A stretch of DNA of 64,000 nt from Piliocolobus tephrosceles (lineage: Eukaryota > Chordata > Mammalia > Primates > Cercopithecidae): NCBI RefSeq assembly GCF_002776525.5, contig NC_045435.1, positions 126,609,917-126,673,916 on the forward strand, given 5' to 3'. Positions 37,842-49,116 of this stretch are shown here, piece by piece. The notes below the pieces were generated by a model. It was not told the origin of the DNA. It did not search any database and saw only the letters and a program-made list of their open reading frames with translations. Both the position numbers and the translations under genes were made by a program. Positions within the stretch are counted from its first letter, which is position 1, and every line of letters begins with the position of its first letter.

Positions 37842-39735
37842 TAGAAAAGCAGTTGCTCAGAACGTTTCTCTGCAGATTACATCAGAACGCATTTCATCAC
37901 TCACCACAAGCCTCCAGGCGTCACTAAATATCCCTTCACAGATACTTCAAAGACAGTGTTTCAAAACTGGGCAACATAGAGTAAGCATTAACTCTGTGAT
38001 GTCAAGGCACATACCAGAGAGCAGATTGTTGGGACGCTTCTTCCTCGATTTTATTTCAGTGTATTACACTATTCGCCATAGTCCTCAATGCGTTCTGATA
38101 TATCCCTTTTTTGGTTTCACAGGAACAGTTTTCAAACACTGCCTCGTGAGAAAAGTGGTTTAATTCCCTGAGTGGAGGGCATACATCACACATTAGTTTC
38201 TCAGAAAGATTCTATTCACTTTTTATCTGAAGATATCTCCTCTTTCACCTTAGGCCTGAATGTGTGCCCGAACATCCCTTCGCAGATCTGTGCATGACGG
38301 AGTTTCCAAAGAGTATAATATAATTGAAGTTTTAACTATTCAAGACGAATAAGTATACCAAACACTAAGCAGTTTCACAGAAATCTTCTTTCCCAGTTTG
38401 TCTGAGGTTATTTCCTTTTTGTCCATAGTCGTCGCTACACTCCCAAATATCTCTTGGTAGCTTTTTCTCCAAATGGGATTCTGGAATCCTCTAGGAGAAG
38501 AAAGCTATATTTCTGTGAGTGGAATGCACACGTCACAAAGCAGCTCCTCAGAAAGCTTCTCTCCAGTTTCTATCTGAAGGCGTTTCCTTTCTCACACTAA
38601 GCCTCAAAGCTCTCCAGAATATCCCCCCGGAGACTAAACAAAAACAGTGTTATGGTACAGCTGAATGAAAAGAGAAGCGTAACTCTGTGAGGAGAATTCA
38701 TGTGACACAGAGCAGTTTCACAGAAAGCTTCCTTCTGGTTTCTCTCTGAGGTTATTTCTTTTTCAGGATATTCTGAAGAGCGTTTCCAAATGTGCTTTCT
38801 CAGATTCCAGAAAAACAGTGATTTCAAACTGCTCAATCCAAAGAAAGATTTAACTCTATGAGATGAATACAAATATCACAAAAGGGTTGTGCAGAAATCT
38901 TCTCTCCAATTTTCGACGGGAGACATTTCCTTGCTCGACACAGGCCTCTGGTTGTCACTATCCCTTCGCAGAATCCTCAAAGACCAACTTTCAAACTGGG
39001 AAATGTAGTTTAAGGTTTAGCCCTGTGTAAAGAACGGACATGTCAGAGAGCTGACTCTTGGAGTGCTTCTTCTGTTTTTTATTGGATGACATTTCACTTT
39101 TTGCCATAGTCTACAATGTGCTCCGAATATCACTCTTTTGATTTCACAAGAACAGTGTTCACACCGTGCTTTATGAGAAGAAAATTTTAAGTCCCTGAGT
39201 GGAAAGCACACATCACCAAGCAGTTTCTCGAAAATCTTCTCTCCAGTTTTTATCTGACTACATTTTCAATTTCACCGTAGGCCCGAATGTGATCCCAAAT
39301 ATCCCTTCGCGGTCCATCCACAAAGAAGTTTCCAAGCTGTGTAATATAAGGGAAGCTTTACCTATGTGAGATTATTATACTTATCACAGATTAGTTTCCT
39401 AGAAAACTTCTTTCCAGTTTTTGTCTGAGGCTATTTTGCTTTTCACCATCTGCATCGACATGCTCCCGAATATCACTTAGTGCCTGTTTCTCCAAAAGGG
39501 CTTCCTCGATGCTGTATGAGAAGAGAGATATAACAGTGTCAGTGGAATGCACCCATCACAAAGCAGTTCCTTGGGAAGCTTCTCTCCAGTTTCGGTCCAA
39601 ACATACTTCCTTTTTCACCATTAGCCCCAAAGTGCTCCCTAATATCCCATCACACGTGAAACATACACAGGGTTAGAAAACTGCTCAATGAAAAGAGAGG
39701 CTTAACTGAGCAGGAGGAAGTACAACCACACAGAG
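37842..39735 (-). repeat. HOR copy 15, lacks m1 and m11
   Basis: Starts in m2 after the deletion, then m3 (about 38,030) to m10. Near 39,340 m10 passes into m12, so m11 is gone, as in copy 1. Length 1,894 bp. The frameshift-free join keeps the 171-bp phase. Confidence 0.84.
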
Positions 39736-40541
39736 CAGTTTCACAGAATGCTTCCTTCTGGGTTTTACCTGATGATGTTTCTTTCTCCATATTCTAAGGA
39801 TCGTTCCCAAGTGTCCTTCCTCAGATGCCACAAAAAGAGTGATTTCAAGCTGCTCAATGCAAAGAATGGTTTAACTCTATGAGATGAATACACACAATGC
39901 AAAGCAGTTGGTCAGAAAGTTTCTCTGAAGGTTTCATCGGAAGATGTTTCCTTGCTCACCACAAGCTTCCGGGCCTCACTATATATACACTCACAGATTG
40001 GTCAAACATAGAGGTTCGAAATTGGGCAACATAGAGTAAGCATTAACTCTGTGAATTGAATGCACGTATCAGAGAGCAGATTCTTGGAACGCTTCTTCCT
40101 CGATTTTATTTCAGCATATTTCACTATTCGCCATAGTCCTCAAGGCGTTCCGAAATATCACTTTCTCGGTTTCACAGGAAGAGTGTTCAAACGTTGCCTT
40201 GTGAGAAAAGAGGTATAACTCCCTGAGGGGAATGCATATATAACAAAGTACTTTCTCATAAAGCTTCTATCCAGTTTTTATCTGAAGATATCCCCTCTTT
40301 CACCGTAGGCCTGAATGTGCTCCCAAATGTCCCTTCGTGGATCCGTGCATGACAGAGTTTCCAAACTGCGTAATATAAGAAAAGTTTTAACTATGCAAGA
40401 TGAATAAATATATTTAACACATAACAGTTTCACAGAAATCTTCTTTCCATTTTTTGTCTCAGGATATTTCCTTTTTCACCATAGCCCTCAATATACTCCC
40501 GAAAGTTTCAGGGTAGCTTTTTCTTCAAGAGGGATGAGGGA

Positions 40542-40548
40542 ATCTTCT
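40542..40548 (+). repeat. Target-site duplication, left copy, L1 no. 4
   Basis: The 7-bp word atcttct recurs at 41,103-41,109. It could be a few bases longer if substitutions are allowed. Confidence 0.6.
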
Positions 40549-41102
40549 TCTTTTTTTTTTTTTTAATTAAACTTTAAGTTCTAGGGTACATGTGCATAGC
40601 GTGCAGGTTTGTTACATATGTATACATGTACCATGTTGGTGTGCTGCAACCATCAACTCGTCAGCACCCATCAATTCATCATTTATATCAGGTATAACCC
40701 CCAATGCAATCCCACCCCCCTCCCCCTCCCCATGACAGGCCCCACTGTGTGATGTTCCCCTTCCCGAGTCCAAGTTATCTCATTGTTCAGTTCCCACCTA
40801 TGAGTGAGAACATGCGGTGTTTGGTTTTTCTCTTCTTGTGATAGTTTGCTAAGAATGATGGTTTCCAGCTGCATCCATGTCCCTACAAAGGACGCAAACT
40901 CATCCTTTTTTATGGCTGCATAGTATTCCATGGTGTATATGTGCCACATTTTCTTAATCCAGTCTGTCACTGATGGACATTTGGTTTGATTCCAAGTCTT
41001 TGCTATTGTGAATAGTGGCGCAATAAACATACGTGTGCATGTGTCTTTGTAGTAGCATAATTTATAATCCTTTGGGTATGTACCCAGTAGTGGGATGGCT
41101 GG
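40549..41102 (-). mobile_element. L1 no. 4, simple 5' truncation
   Basis: Antisense, about 550 bp: T-rich tail, 3' UTR and the last part of ORF2, ending at gggatggctgg. No internal inversion, unlike three of the other four insertions. The 3' UTR carries the 18-bp tandem duplication shared by all five elements. Confidence 0.92.
40787..41102 (-). pseudogene. L1 ORF2 C-terminal fragment (L1 no. 4)
   Basis: Minus-strand codons for roughly the last 100 residues of ORF2p. The natural stop complement is at 40,787-40,789, but an extra base in the T-run near 40,825-40,829 puts the reading out of frame shortly before it, after LSQEEK. The open frame therefore runs into 3' UTR. It also starts artificially in satellite DNA up to 41,153. 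Confidence 0.82.
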
Positions 41103-41109
41103 ATCTTCT
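41103..41109 (+). repeat. Target-site duplication, right copy, L1 no. 4
   Basis: Matches 40,542-40,548; m5 continues after it as aagataagaaaggtatattt. Confidence 0.6.
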
Positions 41110-42527
41110 AAGATAAGAAAGGTATATTTCTGTGAGTGGAATGCACACGTCACAAAGCAGCTACTCAGAAAGATTCTCTCCAGTGTCTATCTGAAGATGT
41201 TTCCTTTATCACCATAAGCCTCAAAGCGCTCCTGAATATCCCTTCGCACACTAAACAAAAACAGTGTTATGATACTGCTCAGGGAAAGGAGAAGCTTAAC
41301 TGTGTGAGCGGAATTCATGTGACACAGAATTGTTTCACAGAAAGCTTCCTTCTGTTTTCTCTCTGAGGTTATTTCTTTTTCAGGATATTCTAAAGATCGT
41401 TTCCAAACGTACTTTTTCAGAATCCACAGAAACAGTGATTTCAAACTGCTCAATCCAAAGAATGATTTCACTCTATGAGATGAATACAAACATCACAAAA
41501 GAGTTGTGCATAAAGATTCTCTCCAATTTTCGATGGAAGATATTTCCTTGCCTCACGCAGGCCTACAGTTGCTACTTAGTATCCCTTCGCAGAACCCTCA
41601 AAGACCAACTTTCAAACTGGGAAATATAGAGTAAACTCTAACCCTGTGAAAAGAATGGACAGGTCGGACAGAAGTATTTTCGAGTGCTTCCTTTTGTTTT
41701 TTATTGGACGACAATTCACTTTTTGCCATAGTCTTCAATGTGCTCCGAATATCACTCTTTTGGTTTTACAGGAACAGTCTTCAAACTGTGCCTTATAAGA
41801 AGAAACTTTTACCCCCCGGGTGTAATGTACACATCACCAAGCCATTTCTCAGAAAGCTTCTCTGCAGATTTTATCTGACTATATTTCCTAGTTGAACATA
41901 GGCACGAATGTGATCCCAAACATCCCTTCGCGGATCCATCCACGAGGGAGTTTCCAAGCTGCGTAATGTAAAGAAAGCTTCATCTATGTGAGAAGAATCA
42001 ACATAGAAAAAAGCAGATTCATAGAAAGCTTCTTTCCAGTTTTTATCTGAGGATATTTCCTTTTTCACCACAGTCCTGAGTGTGTTCCCGAATGGCCCTT
42101 CCTGGATCCGTCGGTGACACTTTTCAAGCTAAGTAATGTAAGGAAACCTTTATCTCTGTGTGATGATTACATATATCACAGAGTAGTTTCCTAGAAAGCT
42201 TCTTTCCAGGTTTTGTCTGAGGCTATTTCCCTTTTCATCATCAGCATCAACATGCTCCCGAATGTCCCCTGGTAACTGTTTCTCCAAAAGGGTTTCCCCG
42301 ACGCTGTATGAGAAGAGAGTTATAACACTGTGAGTGGAATGCACACTTCACAAAGCAGTTCCTCGGAAAGCTTCTCTCCAGTATCAGTCTGAACATATTT
42401 CCTTTTTCACCATAAGCCTCGAAGTGCTCCCAAAAGTCCCATCACACGATAAACATACACAGGGTTATAAAACTACTCAACATAAGGAGAGGGTTAACTA
42501 AGCAAGAGGAATTAAGATGACACAGAG

Positions 42528-43553
42528 TAGTTTCACAGAAATCTTCCTTCTGGATTTTACCTGAGGATATTTCTTTCTCCATGTTCTAAGGATCGTTCTG
42601 AAATGTCCTTCCTCAGATTCCACAAAACAGTTATTTCAATCTGCTCAATCCAAAGAAAGGTTTAACTCTATGAGACGATACACACATCTCAAACAGTTGC
42701 TCAGAAAGATACTCTGTAGGTTTCATCGGAAGATGTTTCCTTGCTCACCACAAACCTATGGATGTAACTAAATATTGCTTCATGGATTCTTCAAAGACAG
42801 AATTTCAAAACTGGGCAACATAGAGTAAACATAAATTTCGTGAAGTGAATGCACATATGAGAGAGGAGATTCTTGGAACGCTTCTATCTCGATTTTATTT
42901 CAGTATATTTCACTATTTGCCATAGTCCTCAGTGCGGTGCAAAATATCACTTTTTCCGTTATACAGGAACAGTGTTTAAACACTGCCTTGTGAGAAAAGA
43001 GGCATAACTAATTGAGCGGAATGCATACATCACAAGTCGTTTATCACAAAGCTTTTATCAATTTTTTATCTGAAGTTAGCTCCCCTTTCACCATAGGCCT
43101 GAATGTGCTCCCGAATGTCCCTTCACGGATTCATGCATAACGGGGTTTCCAAACTGCGTAGTATAAGAAAGGTTTGAACTATATGAGATGAATAGATATA
43201 TATAACATGAAGCAGTTTGGCCGAAATCTTCTTTCAAGTTTTGTCTGAGGATATTTCCTATTTCACCATAGCCGTCACTATACTCCCGTTGTCTCTTGGT
43301 AGCTTTCTCTCCAAAAGGGATTCTGGAATCCTCTAGGAGAAGAAAGGTATATTTCTGTGAGTGGAATGCACACGTTACAAGGCACTTCCTCAGAAAGCTT
43401 CTCTCCATTTTTGGTCTTAACATATTTCCTTTTTCACCGTAAGCCTCAAAGTGCCCCGAATGTACCATCACAAGCTAAACATACACAGGGGTATATAAGT
43501 ACTCAATGCAAGGAGAGGCTTAACTAAGCAAGAGGAATTAAGACGACACACAG
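42528..43553 (-). repeat. HOR copy 17, deleted to six monomers (m1-m5, m13)
   Basis: 1,026 bp. After m5 (about 43,210) the next monomer opens like m6 (ggtatatttctgtgagtgg) but continues as m13 (ttttggtcttaacatatttc). The join lies near 43,380-43,415. Seven monomers' worth (m6-m12) are absent. Confidence 0.85.
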
Positions 43554-43850
43554 TAGTTTCACAGAATGCTTCCTTCTGGATTTTACCTGACGATATTTCT
43601 TTCTCCATATTCGAAGGATTGTTCCCAAATGTCCTTCCTCAGATACCACAGAAACAGTGATTTCAAGCTGCTCAATCCAAGGAATGGTTTAACTCTATGA
43701 GACGAATACACACATCGCTAAGCAGTTGCTCAGAAAGTTTATCTGCAGCTTTCATCGGAAGACGTTTCCTTGCTCATCACAAGCCTGCCGCCATCACTAA
43801 ATATCCTTTCACAGATTCCTCAAAGACAGAGTTTCGAAACTGGGCATCAG

Positions 43851-43895
43851 AGAGTAAGCGTTAAGTAACCATACTCATTAACATAGAGTAAGCAT
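43851..43895 (-). repeat. Small internal duplication shared with 56,060-56,110
   Basis: The m2-end word agtaagc-ttaa is repeated around an extra taa-catactcattaacata stretch. The same extra stretch is found only once more, at 56,060-56,110, so both copies descend from one altered HOR. Confidence 0.8.
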
Positions 43896-44247
43896 AACTC
43901 TGTGAAGTGAATGCACATATCAGAGAGCAGATTCTTGGAACGCTTCTTCCGTGATTTTATTTCAGTATATTTCACTATTCGCCATACTCCTCAATGCGCT
44001 CTGAAATATCAGATATTTGGTTTCACAAGAACAGTGTTCAAACGCTGCCTTGTGAGAAAAAGGTATAACTCCCTGAGTTGAATGCATACATCACAAACTA
44101 GTTTCTCAGGAAGATTCTATCCAGTTTTTATCTGAAGATATCTAATCTTTCAACGTAGGAGTGTATGTGCTCTCGAATGTCCCTTCGCGGGTCCGTGTAT
44201 GACGGAGTTTCCAAACTGCGTAATATAGGAAAGGTTTGAGCTATTCA

Positions 44248-44285
44248 TCTAGATATATATAGATATATCTAACATATATCTATAG
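44248..44285. repeat. AT-rich quasi-palindrome at a deletion in m5
   Basis: Alternating tagatatat and atatatcta words with dyad symmetry replace about 100 bp expected at the m4-m5 boundary and start of m5. Likely a small repair scar. Not seen in other copies. Confidence 0.65.
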
Positions 44286-45097
44286 CCGTCCCTCTACTCC
44301 CGAATGTCTCTTGGTAGCTTTTTGACCAAAAGGGATTCCGGAATCCTCTAGTAGAAGAAAGGTATATTTCTGTGAGTGGAATGCACATGTCACAAAGCAG
44401 CTCCTCAGAAAACTTCTCTCCAGTTTCTATCTGAAGATGTTTCCTTTCTCACCGTAACCCTCAAATCGCTCATGAATATTCCTTTGCAGTCTAAACTAAA
44501 ATAGTTTTATGATACTTCTCAATGAAAAGAGAAGGTTAACTGTGTGAGCATATTCACGTGACACAGAGCAGGTTCACAGAAAGCTTCCTTCTGGGTCCTC
44601 TCTGAGGTTATTTCTTTTTCAGGGTATTCTAAAAACTGTCTCCAAATGCCCGTTCTCAGATTCCATAGAAACAGTGATTTCAAACTGCTCAATCCAAAGA
44701 ATGATTTACCTCTTTTAGATGAATACAAACATCACAAAAGAGTTGTGCAGAAAGCTTCTCTCCAATTTTCAAAGGGAGATATTTCCTTGCTCGTCACAGG
44801 CCTCCGGTTGCGACTTACTATCATTTCACAGAAACCCCAGAGGCCGACACTTAAACTGGGAAATGTAAAGTAAGATTTAACCCTGTGAAGAGATTGGGCA
44901 TGTCAGAGAGCAGTTTCTTCGAGTGCTTCCTTCTGCTTTTTATTGGACGACATTTCAGTTTTTATCATTGTCTTCAATGTGCTCCGAATATCACTCTTTT
45001 TGTTTTACAGGAACAGTGTTCAAACTGTTCCCATGAGAAGAACATTAAAACTCCCTGAGTGGAATGCACACATCAACAAGCAGTTTCTCTGAAAGCT

Positions 45098-45107
45098 TCT
45101 CTGCAGT
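45098..45107 (+). repeat. Target-site duplication, left copy, L1 no. 5
   Basis: The 10-bp word tctctgcagt recurs at 46,204-46,213. Other m10 monomers have one copy, usually as tctctccagt. Confidence 0.8.
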
Positions 45108-45358
45108 GTTTTTTATTTATTTTTTATTTTTTTATTATTATACTTTAAGTTCTAGGGTACAGGTGTATAAAGCGCAGGTTTGCTACATATGTATACTTGT
45201 GCCATGTTGGCGTGCTGCACCCATCAACTCGTCAGCACCCATCAATTCGTCATTTATATCAGGTATAACTCCCAATGCAATCCCTCCTCACTCCCCCCTC
45301 CCCATGATAGACCCCGATGTGTGATGTTCCCCTTTCCAAGTCCAAGTGATGTCATAGT

Positions 45359-45559
45359 TCAGTTCCCACCAATGAGTGAGAACATGCGGTGTTTGTTTTT
45401 CTGTTCTTGTGATAGTTTGCTAACAATGATGGTTTCCAGCTGCATCCATGTCCCTACAAAGGACGCAAACTCATCCTTTTTTATGGCTGCATAATATTCC
45501 ATGGTGTATATGTGCCACATTTTCTTAATCCATTCTGTCACAGATGGACATTTGCGTTG
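45359..45559 (-). pseudogene. L1 ORF2 extreme C-terminus (L1 no. 5)
   Basis: Open minus-strand frame of about 60 codons ending in IGGN with the natural stop at 45,359-45,361. Starts at the twin-priming junction, so it lacks everything upstream. Confidence 0.85.
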
Positions 45560-46203
45560 ACATCATGTCTAAAACACGAAAAGGAACCACAGCACGAGCC
45601 AAAATTGACAAATGGGATCTAATTAAACTAAAGAGCTTCTGCAGAGCAAAAGAAACTACCATCAGAGTGAACGGGCAACCTACAGAATGGGAGAAAATTT
45701 TTGCAATATACTCATCTGACAAAGGGCTAATATCCAGAATCTACAAAGAACTCAAACAAATTTACAAGAAAAAAACAACCCCATCAAAATGCGGGCAAAG
45801 GATATGAACAGACATTTCTCAAAAGAAGACATTCATACAGCCAACAGACACATGAAAATATGCTCATCATCACTGGCCATTAAAGAAATGCAAATCAAAA
45901 CCACAATGAGATACCATCTCATACCAGTTACAATGGCAATCATTAAAAAGTCAGGAAACAACACGTGCTGGAGAGGATGTGGAGAAATAGGAACACTTTT
46001 ACACTGTTGGTGGGATTATAAACTAGTTCAACATTATGGAAAACAGTATGGCGATTCCTCAAGGATCTAGAACTAGATGTACCATACGACCCAGCCATCC
46101 CACTACTGGGTATATACCCAAAGGATTATAAATCATGCTTCTATAAAGACACATGCATACGTATATTTATTGTGGCACTATTCACAATAGCAAAGACTTG
46201 GAA
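45560..46203 (+). pseudogene. L1 ORF2 C-terminal region fragment (L1 no. 5)
   Basis: The + strand frame at 45,544-45,807 reads KIDKWDLIKLKSFCRAKETT and onward. The ORF2 reading then shifts to the frame at 45,789-46,070, which includes CWRGCGEIGTLLHCWWDY: the last cysteine of the cysteine-rich segment is replaced by tyrosine. Another shift follows near 46,030, where one base is missing. Non-functional. Confidence 0.84.
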
Positions 46204-46213
46204 TCTCTGCAGT
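46204..46213 (+). repeat. Target-site duplication, right copy, L1 no. 5
   Basis: Identical to 45,098-45,107; m10 continues as ttttatctgactttatttcc. Confidence 0.8.
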
Positions 46214-46872
46214 TTTTATCTGACTTTATTTCCTATTTGACCATAGGCATCAATGTGATCCCAAATATCCCTTTGGTGAGCCATCCACGAGGGAGTTTTC
46301 AAGCTGCATAATGTAAAGAAAGCTTCATCTATGTGAGAAGAATAAACATGGAAAAAAGCAGATTCACGGAAAGCGTCTTTCCATTTTTTATCTGAAGATA
46401 TTTATTTTCTCACCACAGTCCTGAGTGTGCTCCTGAAAGGCCCTTCGTGGATCCGTCCATGACAGTTTTCAAGCTGTGTAATGTAAGGAAACCTTTATCT
46501 ATGTGAGATGATTACACATATCACACAGTAGTTTCCTAGAAAGTTTCTTTCCAGTTTCTATCTGAGGCTATTTCCCTTTTCACCATCGGCATCAACATGC
46601 TCCTGAATGTCACCTGGTACCTGTTTCTCCAAAAGGGGTTCTCCGACACTGTATGAGAAGAGAGGTATAACATTTTCAGTGGAATGCACACGACACAAAG
46701 CAGTTCCTCAGAAAGCTTCTGTCCAGTGTCGGTCTGAACATATTTCCTTTTTCACCGTAAGCCTCAAAGTGCTCCCGAATGTCCCATCACACGCTAAACA
46801 TACGCAGGGTTATAAAACTACTCAACATTAGGAGAGGCTTAACTAAGCAAGAGGAATTAAGACGACACAGAG

Positions 46873-49116
46873 TAGTTTCACAGAAAGCTTCCTTCTTGGT
46901 GTTACCTGAGGATATTTCTTTCTCCATGTTCTAATGGTTGTTCTCAAATGTCCTTCCTCAGATTCCACAAAAACAGTGATTTCAATGTGCTAAATCCAAG
47001 GAACGGTTTAAATCTATGAGACGAATACACAAATCACAAAACAGTTGCTCAGAAAGTTACTCTGCAGGTTTCTTCAAAAAATGTTTCCTTGCTCATCAAA
47101 ATCCTCCTGGCGTCACTAAATATCCCTTCACAGATTCTTCAAATACAGAATTTCGAAACTGGGCAACATAGAGTAAGCATATTCTGTGAAGTGAATGCAC
47201 ATATCAGAGAGCAGATTCTTGCAACGCTTCTTCCTCGATTTTATTTCAGTATATTTCACTATTTGCCATAGACCTCAGTACGCTCCGAAATATTACTTTT
47301 TCGGTTACACAGGAAGAGTGTTTAAACACTGCCTTGTGATAAAAGAGGTATAACTCCCTGAGTGGAATGCATACATCACAAGTAGTTTCTCAGAAAACTT
47401 CTATCCACTATTTATCTGGAGATATCTCTTCTTTCACTGAAGGCCTGAATGTGCTCCCAAATGTCCCTTCATGGATTCGTGCATGACGGAGTTTTCAAAC
47501 TGCGTAATATAAGAAAGGTTTGAACTATCTAAGATGAATAGATACATCTAACACGAAGCAGTTTCACTGAAATCTTATTTCCAGTATTGTCTGAGGATAT
47601 TTCCTTTTTCACGATAGCCGTCCCTATACTCCCGAATGTCTCTTGGTAGCTTTTTCTCCAAAAGGGATTCTGGAATCCTCTAGGAGAAGACAGGTATATT
47701 TCTGTGAGTGGAATGCACACATCACAAAGCAGCTCCTCAGAAAGCTTCTCTCCAGTTTTTATCTGAAGACGTTTCCCTTCTCACTGTAATTCTCAAATAG
47801 CTTCTGAATATCCCCTCGCTGTCTAAACAAAAACAGTGTTGTGATACTGCTAAAGGAAAAGAGAAGCTTAACTGTGTGACTGGAATTCACGAGACACACA
47901 GCAGGTTCACAAAAAGCTTCCTTCTGGTTTCTCTCTGAGGTAATGTCTTCTTCAGGATATTCCAAAGAGAGTCTCGAAATGTCCTTTCTCTGATTCCACA
48001 GAAACAGTGATTTCAAACTGTTCAATCTAAAGAATGATTTAACTCTTTGAGATGAATACAAACATCACAAAAGAGTTGCGCAGAAAGCTTCTCTCCAATT
48101 TTCGATGGGAGACATTTCCCTGCTTGACACAGGCCTCTGGTTGCCACGTACTGTCCCTTTGCAGAACCCTCAGAGCCTGACTTTCAACCTGGGAAATGTA
48201 GAGTAAGATTTAACCCTGTGGAAAGATTGGGCATGTCAGAAAGCAGTTTCTTCGAGTGCTTTTTTCTGTTTTTGATTGGATGACATTTCACTTTTTGCCA
48301 TAGTCTTCAATGTGCTCGGAATATCACTTTTTTGGTTTTACACAAACAGGATTCAAACTGAGCCTTATGAGAAGAACATTAAAACTCCCTGAGTGGAATG
48401 CACACCTCACCAAGCAGTTACTCAGAAAGCTTCTCTCCAGTTTTTATCTGACTATATTTCCTCTTTGACCATAGGCCCGAATGTGATACCAAATATCCCT
48501 CCGCAGATCCATCCACGAGGGAGTTTCCAAGCTACGTAATGTAAAGGAAGCTTAATCTATGTGAGAAGAATAAACATAGAAAAAGGCAGATTCACAGAAA
48601 GCTTCTTTTCAATTTTTATCTGAAGATATTTCCTTTTTCACCATAGTCCTGAGTGTGCTCCCGAAAGCACTCTTCATGTGCTTTTACTCCATGGCTCCAT
48701 TCATGACAGTTTTCAAGCTGTGTAATGTAAGGAAACCTTTATCTCCATGAGATGATTACACATATCACACAGTAGTTTCCTAGAAAGCTTCTTTCCAGGA
48801 TTTCTCTGAGGCTATTTCCGTTTTCATCATCGGGATCAACATGCTCCGGAATATCACTTGGTACCTGTTTCTCCAAAAGGGTTTCCCCGACGCTGTATGA
48901 GAAGAAAGGTATAACACTGTGAGTGGAATTCACAAGTCACAAAACAGTTCCTCAGAAAGCTTCTCTCCAGTTTCGGTCTGAATATATTTCCTTTTTCACC
49001 ATAAACCTCAAAGTGCTCCCGAATGTCCCATCACATGCTAAACATACACAGGGTTATGAATCTACTCAACATAAGGAGGGGCTTAACTAAGCGAGAGGAA
49101 TTACGATAACACAGAG
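46873..49116 (-). repeat. HOR copy 19, complete 13-mer with 20-bp insertion
   Basis: 2,244 bp. The excess is an extra stretch in m11 near 48,666-48,692 (actcttcatgtgcttttact), absent elsewhere. Confidence 0.86.

Larger units (their letters stand above)
39736..42527 (-). repeat. HOR copy 16, interrupted by a short L1 in m5
   Basis: About 2,231 bp of satellite after removing the L1 at 40,549-41,102 and one target copy. The break lies at the ggaatcctct word near the end of m5. Confidence 0.87.
45108..46203 (-). mobile_element. L1 no. 5, 5' inversion (twin priming)
   Basis: Antisense 3' segment 45,108-45,559 (tail, 3' UTR, ORF2 end), then a + strand 5' segment 45,560-46,203. The + segment ends at caaagacttggaa, and the antisense part begins at the next L1 bases (caacgcaaatgtcc on the minus strand), so nothing substantial is lost between them. 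The 10-bp target duplication and the inner junction at the truncated 5' end give the same twin-primed layout as L1 nos. 1 and 3. Confidence 0.93.
43554..46872 (-). repeat. HOR copy 18, interrupted by L1 no. 5
   Basis: About 2,213 bp of satellite after removal of the L1. A ~35-bp internal duplication sits at the m2-m3 boundary (43,851-43,895). Near 44,240-44,285 the start of m5 is replaced by a short AT-rich tract. Confidence 0.83.
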
